From the NCBI GenBank assembly GCA_947652605.1, contig OX393576.1:64208966-64272965 (forward strand): DNA of 64,000 nucleotides. Direction: 5' to 3'. This DNA comes from Elmis aenea (Eukaryota > Arthropoda > Insecta > Coleoptera > Elmidae). The notes beneath the pieces are model-generated. The model ran no database searches. It saw only the letters and a list, made by a program, of their open reading frames with translations, and was not told the origin of the DNA. Within the stretch, counting starts at the first letter, position 1; the number at the start of each line of letters is the position of its first letter. Positions 57,285-64,000 of this stretch are shown one piece after another. The translations under genes and the position numbers were made by a program.

Positions 57285-57454
57285 TCTCCAAAATGAGATT
57301 TTGTTTTATTCTTCCAAAAATAGATTTATTAGATTGCCTTCTTTCTGGGTAGGTAACGATTAAAATATGTTTCACCTGTAGCTTCAGAATTATTATTACT
57401 TTGAATAAAACAGTCTTACATGTCATACTTTTCGTAATATTAGTAAGCCATTTC
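57285..57454 (-). pseudogene. mariner-like transposase N-terminal start, right arm, facing the left one
   Basis: On -, a start near 57454 reads MAY-stop-YYEKYDM-stop-DCFI, then QSNNNSEATGETYFNRYLP, RKKAI. It mirrors 56799-56995 and follows the same upstream words (TTTGTACCTTAAAAACACG). Two stops early in the frame and a shift after RYLP show it is dead. Confidence 0.68.
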
Positions 57455-57659
57455 GTGTTTTTAAGGTACAAAAATAAAAACAATGGACAACTAAACGTGA
57501 TTGTTTCTGTCCAATTATCGTTAAAACAACAGAATGACAGTCTGTTTTATAAGGTATATTCTTAATGACATAAGTCCACTACTAGAAAATAATAAAATAC
57601 GAAGAATTACCTAATTTTTGCTATAATATAAAACAATATCTATAATATATGGACACCCA

Positions 57660-57840
57660 AGGTACTATTATTGACGAATTTTCACTAATATTACTTAAAT
57701 ATTAACTAAAATCTTTTGTAAGATGTGGAAGGTCCAAATTTAAGATGACTCTGTATTTGTAGTCACTTACGGTCCTAAAAATCTGTTAGAACACTTATGG
57801 CGCATGGGAGACTATAAAAAAGCACTACAGTATTCCCGAT
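57660..57840. other. short non-coding interval
   Basis: Nothing recognised. Confidence 0.5.
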
Positions 57841-57844
57841 ATTT

Positions 57845-58201
57845 GACTTAGAAGGTCTTTCAAGCCAAACTGAACCGCGAAATGCGCAAAGAGTGGGGAT
57901 AGCGGTTGAAATGTAGACCTTTCTAAAAACGTTATATTATAGGTTATAACCTCGTTCTTGAAATAGATGTATGTTTTTAGGTGGAGCAGTAATTAACGCA
58001 TTAGACGAGTTTTGGTTTCTGCGTCACAGTTCAGTTTATCTTGAAAGACCTCTAGTAAAAACCCACTTTAAGTGCAGTGCAATCAACAATTTAAAAACGT
58101 TGAGTATCTTTGTAAAAATATATCGAAGCCAACACGCTTGTAAGAACTTACTGTTTAAGTTCTGAATCTAAATTTACGGAACAGCTTTAGCAAACACCCT
58201 G
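57845..58201. mobile_element. imperfect palindromic element, CAGGGTGTTTGC end
   Basis: The right end is AGCAAACACCCTG-TA. AGAAGGTCTTTCAAGCCAAA near 57849 pairs with TTTATCTTGAAAGACCTCT near 58036, and CTGAACCGCGAAATGCG with CTGCGTCACAGTTCAG. The left terminus has decayed. No coding content. Confidence 0.55.
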
Positions 58202-58204
58202 TAA

Positions 58205-59580
58205 TTACTTGTAGTTTAAAAGTCTTTAAGCATTGAAGAGAAAATTGTATGGGAGATTAATCATGATTTAGCTGTAAAATGGCGAATGATTCAAACACAT
58301 TTAAATTTTTATTTTAATAACACTGCGCGAACGTATTTTTAGCCGCTTTCCACTTTTTCATTTAAGTTAGAAATCCCGGAAATCTCATTCAATTTATTAA
58401 CACAGAGAAAGAAAGCCCTCATTGATTAAATATGCAAATTGACTCTGTTTACAATTGTAAGGCATTTGTAGAATTCGGGGCGCAAATAACTAGGTTATTA
58501 TCAGAATGTCTGGGATCACGCCTGGTGTAAATGTTAAATGCGCTGATATTATTAGATCGTCGATGTTAAAATGCTTCTGAAACATATCACAACACACTAA
58601 GGTTCAGATAAAATCGGTACAACGTGTTCAAGTTCATGATAGGACATTTATCGAATATCGCCTTGTCGGATTTGTGTCCGATAGGTATTTGTTCGATCTG
58701 GCTTCAACAGACGCTTTAAATGCAATTCCTTTGTTAACTTTATCAAAGTGATAATTTCGGATTACGGTAGTTTTTTTCCCCGTCTTTTCGCGTATAATTA
58801 TATTTTAGGAACAAAAGAACGGCATATTATTCTCATTGTGCCTACCGTCAAAACCGAAAATTCAATTTGCCCGAATCCGCCGAGTAAAAATGTATTCTCG
58901 AAAACAATTACTCACTGTTAAGGGAATTTAAATGTTATTAAACTGGAGGCATGTATTGTAGTAAAGCCACTTGTTCCAATAAAGGTCTGGGATGTGGATG
59001 GCAGCCCTGTTCGAACGGGGGAAATGCGAATTCGATATCGGAAAACAATTTTTCTTTACGTGGCTTTCTTCCCTTTCAGATGTTTCAAGAATATTGGTGG
59101 GTTTGTCTACGATTTTAGGCTGCTAAAATTTGCAGCGCGGTTTAAAGTATTATCGTGTACCGCACGCGACAATCAAGCAGCATGCTGTACTAAATTAATA
59201 TGTTTATCGTGCAACATACCACTCGTTTCCCGATATCTCGCGTAGATCTGTATTTGTAGATACTGTACTCACCTAAAACAAAAGAGAATACAAATTAATT
59301 AGGTACTATTTAAAACATACATACATTTAATCAAAATGTGTACAAATTATTTGAAGACATTTAAAAATTAGGGATGACATTATAGTTTAGAGTCGTTGGT
59401 AAACGATCCAACATTAATTACTCCCTTAAGTGCAAAACATCAATAGAGGAATTCATTAATGAAATATAAAATATTAAAACGAAGCGTCGCTAGCGTTATT
59501 AATTGAACTACAATACAAATTTAAGTATTGAAGTTCCTGAATAAACGTACGAAGGCTTTTAATGAATCATGGGTAAAACA
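58205..59580. other. non-coding interval, no gene supported
   Basis: An 83-codon + frame at 58994-59245 has no recognisable domain. No repeat ends are found. Confidence 0.45.
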
Positions 59581-59584
59581 TTGT

Positions 59585-60440
59585 TATTATTTATTTATTT
59601 ACACAGAACAAAAGAGGCCGAACCCAAAATATGTACTCGTTTTTATTATTAGTACCTATACATAGATAGGTAGTAGAGTAAATAATCAAATTAGAATAGG
59701 ATTACTTTAGAGTAATGCTTAAATGAATGATATGATATACTAAATATATCAATATTTATGAATGTTTGATTATAGGAGTAAAGAATTCTATTGACTGGCG
59801 AGTTAAAAAAGGCATTTGTGCTACAAGGTGTTAAATAAAAGAGAGAATGGTGTCGTAGACCTAATCTCGGTACGTTCAAATTTAATAATGATAAAATATT
59901 AGGACAATCTATTTTGTAAAGAAATATTATATCAACACTACGAGATTTTAAAAAGGGCATGTTTAGATCTTTACAATGTTGTTCATATGGTTTCTCTGAA
60001 AGTTTGTGTTTTTTTTTCGTGCAAAAAAAAAATGATATAAATTTCTTTTGAATTCTCTCGATTTTTCTAGCGTAGGTGTCATATTGTGGGTTCCATATGA
60101 TAGGCAAGATTAAAATGCCATTAACATAATACAGTGTTCTAATAGCATTAACATTATTGGAATGTAGCGTATGAAGAAACTAAGCAATTTAGAGATTAAG
60201 ATGTATTCGATGTTCAGCAAAAAGAAGTTTAGAGTCTAATAGAATTCCTAAATCTTTTACAACTGTGGTGTTCATAAAAGTTGAATTATTCAAAGAATAG
60301 TTGTGTAGGATAATATTTTTGTTTCGTGTAAAATTAATTGTATAGCATTTTGTGACATTCAAGGCAAGTATGATTATTTGATAGTTTATTTCCAATCTGT
60401 GGAGATCCTCTTGTAGCAGTAGACAATCTGTAGTATTTGT
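59585..60440 (-). pseudogene. Jockey-like LINE remnant (reverse transcriptase C-terminal region)
   Basis: On -, the order is LALNVTKCYTINFTRNKN, VVKDLGILLDSKLLFAEHRI, then a shift, LPIIWNPQYDTYARKIERIQ, KKFISFFFCTKKK and IIFLYKIDCPNILSLLNLNV, followed by LRHHSLFYL. N.-KC..I.FT, VKDLG..LDSKL.F..H, WNPQY......IE.IQ.KF and the IDCP.LLS block are standard markers of Jockey/CR1-type LINEs. Frame changes and stops inactivate it. The - strand 3' tail near 59585-59625 is AAATAAATAAATAATAAC. The RT palm and endonuclease are missing. Confidence 0.85.
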
Positions 60441-60444
60441 TATT

Positions 60445-61580
60445 TAATTACGCGTTTAACCTTTGAGACCGCAAATTACTGATTTATTGATGAGTATGAT
60501 ATAAATTTATCCACTTTAAATTGTTCTGTTGATGCTATATTTACTCGTATATAACATTGAAGTTTAAATTTATTGTACACTTTATACGTTCTAAATAAAA
60601 GACTTTTTGTCTATTCAAAAGGATTCTATATTATTTAAAGCATTTGGAAGTGTTTTTTCTACATCTCAAACGTCAGTTACAATTTAAACTTTGGCATTTC
60701 TAGATATAACCTCGGTTGCACACTTGTTTTTTCTGGTTCCCCCGGGTGGAGGTATCAATCTAACCCTACGACTTCAACAGAACAACAGAATGTATTATTC
60801 CGGTACCCATCGGAATGTAACGCAGCCCGCTTTCACTTCTAGCTCTTCCCACATTCACTAGAAATAAATTTTCTTATGTGCAGCCGTCCGAAAACTCCAT
60901 CTGTATAATTCTGAATCGATAAGAGGATCTAGGTCCCTTTGGGTCATATTATTCCATTCGCTTATTGCGTGCCATCCTGACATCATCAATATGACCGGTG
61001 CTAAAGCATATTGCGTTTCACAAATATGAAAAGGTCTGTTTGATTACGAAGCATGATATATTTTACGACGTTGATTTAACAGTATTGACGTTGTGCGAGC
61101 TGTGTGGAGCGCGGTAACAAAATACAACTAACTTAAATTACACGAGTTGATGTTTCATGATGGCTCAAACACGTTTCATGATTATATTTATTACTTTTTA
61201 TTCGCTAAACGTTCAAAGACATAAACAGAGTTGGACGTGGCTTTATCCTTTTATCGAAATGTTGAACGTACACGCGATTCTAACCGACAAAGCATTCATA
61301 AATTGGATAAAATATTAAGAAAGCACTGTTTCGTGGCCTTGAGCTTACAGTGAAAGTAAGAAGATGATAAAATAAACTGAATTGCTAGAAAAGATAAACA
61401 AATATTGTTGATTAAGTTTTTTCAAACACTGAACATGGAAATGAACCATGGGAGCGAAAATAATTAGGTTTAGTCTACAACATTTTTGTTGCTTAAAAGA
61501 ATTCTTACATTTCAATTTAACAGTAAATCCTCAATAGGTACAAACTAAATGGTAAGCCATTCATATCTGGAACATTTAAA
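60445..61580. other. non-coding interval, no gene seen
   Basis: A GC-richer patch near 60720-60850 has no recognisable protein. Nothing else is supported. Confidence 0.45.
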
Positions 61581-61582
61581 AA

Positions 61583-62332
61583 TGGAATGTTCAAATCTGG
61601 AAAATGCACCGATAGAATCATTCAAATCTTGAATCATTCAACGCTGGAATCACTCAACGCAGAAATCATGCAACGATGGAACCATGCAACACGGGAATCG
61701 TTCATCGCTGGAAAGCTCAAATCTGGAATCCAGAAATTAAGAATTTTTGCTGCCCTCTATATTACAACAGCCAAAGTATAATATAATTCAGAACACTTCG
61801 TTTTATATTTTGTCTTAACTATTGTACAGTGGAAGATAAAAACATAGTGTTAATGGTAACTCAAGGGCTACAAATTGGGTCAAAGTAGCGTAATTATAAG
61901 GCTTAGTCAATTTCAAAAAGAAAGAAATAGAATTGACTTAGTATTATAATTACGCAACTTTGCCTCAATTTGTAGCCCTTGAGTTACCATTAACACCATG
62001 TTTTTATCTTCCACTGTACAGTAATACCAGATTTTTATTTCTTCGCTTTACAATTTATATACAACGGACGTTCATATACTTAACTGTACAGTAGTTTAGA
62101 TAAAATGCAAAAAGGAAGTGTTCTTTAATTAAATTATACTTGGGCTGTTGTAATATAAAGGGCAGCAAAAATTCTTAATTTTAGGATTCCAGATTTGAAC
62201 TTTCCAGCGATGAACGATTCCCGTGTTGCGTGGTTCCATCGTTGCACGATTCCAGCGTTGAGTGATTCCAGCGTTGCACGATTTAAGATTTGAATGATTC
62301 TACAGGTGCATTTTCCAGATTTGAACATTCCA
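61583..62332. mobile_element. Foldback-like element with 16-bp subrepeat arms, interrupted by a MITE
   Basis: The left arm (61583-61780) is built of tandem 16-bp units: CAACGCTGGAATCACT, CAACGCAGAAATCATG, CAACGATGGAACCATG, CAACACGGGAATCGTT, with CAAATCTGGAA variants outside. The right arm (62134-62332) is the same array inverted. Because the unit lacks stops in one frame, each arm carries a 64-codon frame (61587-61781 +, 62134-62328 -) with near-identical translation. These are by-products of the repeat. The loop holds the MITE at 61827-62016. No target duplication was found. Confidence 0.8.
61827..62016. mobile_element. 190-bp TA-flanked hairpin MITE, CAGTGGAAGATAAAAAC family
   Basis: CAGTGGAAGATAAAAACATA, then GTGTTAATGGTAACTCAAGG, pairs with CCTTGAGTTACCATTAACAC, then CATGTTTTTATCTTCCACTG. 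The pairing continues through GGGCTACAAATTG. TA flanks both ends, as for Tc1/mariner insertions. It lies in the loop of the Foldback-like element. Confidence 0.88.
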
Positions 62333-62334
62333 AC

Positions 62335-63500
62335 TTTTCGTGCGGCTCCAACTCAATAATTTGTTTTTTCCCCGAAGAGATGGCAGCAAAATTAATTTAG
62401 TGCTGTCAAAAGACATCTCTCGATAAAAAAAAGACTGGATTATATTGCAATTAAAGCAACCAAACAGCATTAAATAAGCAGAGATAAGAGAAATAATAAA
62501 TAATGACTATTAAAATGGATTGTTTGGTAATTCCTTTCGAGGAGTATTGCCTATTGCTATATTTTAATTAGTTGTATCATCATGCGACAGTACTAAATAT
62601 CAGCATCAGGCTAACCAGTAATTTATTACACCCCAAGATTGCTACTCCCAAGATTTTCTATTGTAATTTATGGGTGGCGCACAATTACGTAAAATAAGAT
62701 ACGGATGCAGGCACAGTAAATTCATTTGCTGGTCTTGCAGTCTTAACAAGAGAATTTATATGTCGAGCGTGTTGGATCTTTTAATGTGGACCAACGCGTA
62801 CATATTAATGAAGAGTTTCAAACCGACTACAACACAGTTTCTAATCCCATTATATGTTTTTGCGATAATTGAATAAGAGCAGTGAATATTCAGCAACCTC
62901 TTCATTAACGTAGTTTGTATGATTTTGCAAAACTTTTAGGCCTTTCGGGTAAAAGCTGTCTCGAAATTTCACTTGCTCTTGACGTTTCTTTTACAGGAGA
63001 ATCTTTAAGTTTTACACCGGAAGGTTCAACGTAAATTAAACTCTCAGCACAACAGAAGCATAAGTAAAAACTAATTATGTAATGCACAATGCACTTGAGG
63101 CAATATATGCACGCAAAGTTTGTAAACAGATATTGTCAAACTAGATATATAAACAACATGTTGTAATTGATAACATACAACTTTTTAATCATATATTCCA
63201 CAAGAGCACATATATTGATCCTAGAGTTCTGTAACTTTTTAAACAACATTATAGCTAACTCTTTAAGAATACACTCATATCGGCATCTTATACGGGGTGC
63301 GTATAAATTAATCACCTCCCAATTTAATACCGTTCTGCCAAGATTATTGTAAAAACTGTCCTCCAACACTCAACCTGTGTATTTAATGTTAGGTAGGTTT
63401 TAGAATTTAGATCAGTCGTTGGCAACGTTGTTCACGTCAAATTCCACATGCTAATAATTTTAAACCTTAAACATTTCTTAAGTGCTAGGGAGTGCTTAAA
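62335..63500. other. non-coding interval, no gene seen
   Basis: Short frames on both strands (62670-62876 +, 63136-63369 -) carry no recognisable domain. GTTCACGTCAAATTC-like words near 63430 are not placed. Confidence 0.45.
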
Positions 63501-63509
63501 AGTTAAAAG

Positions 63510-63963
63510 CAGGGGTTTGCAGCGGAGCACGGAGCTGGAGCACGGAGCTGAAGCTGGAGCATGGAGCTGGAGCACGGAGCTTGAGCACGGAGCAATGGGT
63601 TTTTGCCCGGAGCTGGAGCGGAGTTCGGAGCAAATAATTTCAATTGCTCCACTGCTCCAGTTTATTATGTATAATTTAAAAAAAAACACATTTTTTGCAT
63701 TTTTTCAACATTTGGAGATCAATAATTTGTTCTTACAAACATTTATTTAACTTAACTTGTTTGTCAGGGTCAAACATTGTAATTTTTTACCCATTTACAC
63801 ATATCCGATAAAATCAAAGCTTTGTTTTTAAAAACAACGCTTTTAATTTAAAAAATATATATATTTCATTTTATCAATATTTGGAGCATGGATGCTGGAG
63901 CTAGAGCAGGCAGATTGATGTCGGAGCGGAGCAATTAAAAAATTTGACTGCTCCAAACCCCTG
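63510..63963. mobile_element. hAT-type MITE with GGAGCTGGAGCAC minisatellite core
   Basis: CAGGGGTTTGCAGCGGAGC at the left pairs with GCTCCAAACCCCTG at the right. The flanks GTTAAAAG (63502-63509) and CTTAAAAG (63964-63971) agree in 7 of 8 bases, the 8-bp duplication expected of hAT elements. Inside the left end, a GGAGCACGGAGCTGGAGCA-type array (about 63522-63635) repeats roughly every 12-13 bp. GGAGC words return near the right end (63884-63932). The array creates open frames on both strands that are not genes. Confidence 0.88.
63522..63635. repeat. GGAGCTGGAGCAC minisatellite inside the hAT MITE
   Basis: Variants GGAGCACGGAGCTGG, GGAGCATGGAGCTGG and GGAGCACGGAGCTTG follow each other, with a break at AATGGGTTTTTGCC, then GGAGCTGGAGCGGAG. 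Confidence 0.8.
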
Positions 63964-64000
63964 CTTAAAAGTTAATTTTCTTTCTAAAATTATTTATTTT

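Larger units (their letters stand above)
56205..57650. mobile_element. palindromic mariner-like element, CAGGGTGGGC family, right end lost
   Basis: The left end CCGGGTGGGCAAATTTTGAT is one base off the family end at 10933, with TA outside. The left arm follows the 10933 copy through GACTATATCTCGCTTGTTTA and GTTGGCTGTGGCACCACGAG. It then extends through a longer 5' untranslated stretch (CATTCTGTTGTTTTAATG, AAACAATCACGTTTTATTG) to a transposase start at 56799. The right half mirrors it on the other strand (start near 57454) out to CTAATTTTTGCTATAATAT near 57612, after which the outer arm and terminus are missing. Confidence 0.85.

Noticed and set aside
61587..61781. Two matching 64-codon frames (61587-61781 + and 62134-62328 -) as a gene pair
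   Set aside because: They are the two arms of one inverted repeat built from 16-bp units; the similarity is explained by the DNA repeat.
63448..63750. Open frames on both strands rich in LEHGAEAG-type words
   Set aside because: Translation of the GGAGC minisatellite in a hAT MITE.
1..64000. CRISPR array, rRNA or bacterial-type operon
   Set aside because: No regularly spaced short direct repeats with unique spacers, no rRNA-like sequence and no long tandem coding frames. The composition and elements are those of an animal genome.

Overview
This window reads as non-coding, repeat-dense DNA from an AT-rich arthropod genome. An insect is most likely, perhaps a beetle, but the order is a guess from the repeat types. 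No stretch supports a conserved host protein-coding gene: there is no long open frame, no recognisable multi-exon host protein, no rRNA and no free-standing tRNA. Nearly everything recognisable is transposable-element debris. The window is therefore probably intergenic or part of a very large intron.

The dominant component is a set of elements whose ends read TA-CAGGGTG...CACCCTG-TA, with the flanking TA consistent with Tc1/mariner-type target duplication. Most are long palindromes: 10933-11873, 16547-17153, 20364-20996, 36985-38436, 45151-46087, 46681-47256, 49419-49639, plus 54525-54949 with paired ends. Many one-ended fragments also occur. Three copies show where the family comes from. At 2637-4503, 33650-35132 and 56205-57650 the arms carry pieces of a mariner-like transposase, either the N-terminal helix-turn-helix start or the C-terminal catalytic half. 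Where two N-terminal starts are present they face each other, so these palindromes look like two inverted copies of the 5' end of a mariner-like transposon.

Other elements: five non-LTR retrotransposon remnants (2911-3711 +, 14200-15152 +, 38515-38735 +, 43340-43760 -, 59585-60440 -) and an ORF1-type remnant (17467-17940 +); a hAT transposase remnant beside its terminus (12776-13280 -); a hAT MITE with a near-perfect 8-bp duplication (63510-63963); a tRNA-derived SINE inside the loop of a palindrome (37457-37723); two Foldback-like elements whose arms are made of tandem subrepeats (21410-21829 and 61583-62332); a MITE with GTAGGGGAGACC ends (8790-9690); a MITE with ACCAGAGTAA ends (23735-24290); a four-copy unclassified family (near 5.7, 25.1, 52.6 and 53.7 kb); and an 89-bp-arm hairpin flanked by a 14-bp direct repeat (44107-44362) resembling a Penelope-like retroelement insertion.

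Nested insertions give relative ages: a LINE lies inside a mariner-like element (2.9-3.7 kb), a SINE inside a palindrome loop (37.5 kb), and a small mariner-type MITE inside a Foldback-like loop (61.8-62.0 kb). The intervals between elements are AT-rich sequence in which I see no gene; a few short GC-richer islands (about 1.3, 15.5, 22.5 and 44.7 kb) are the only places where a host exon or promoter might hide.
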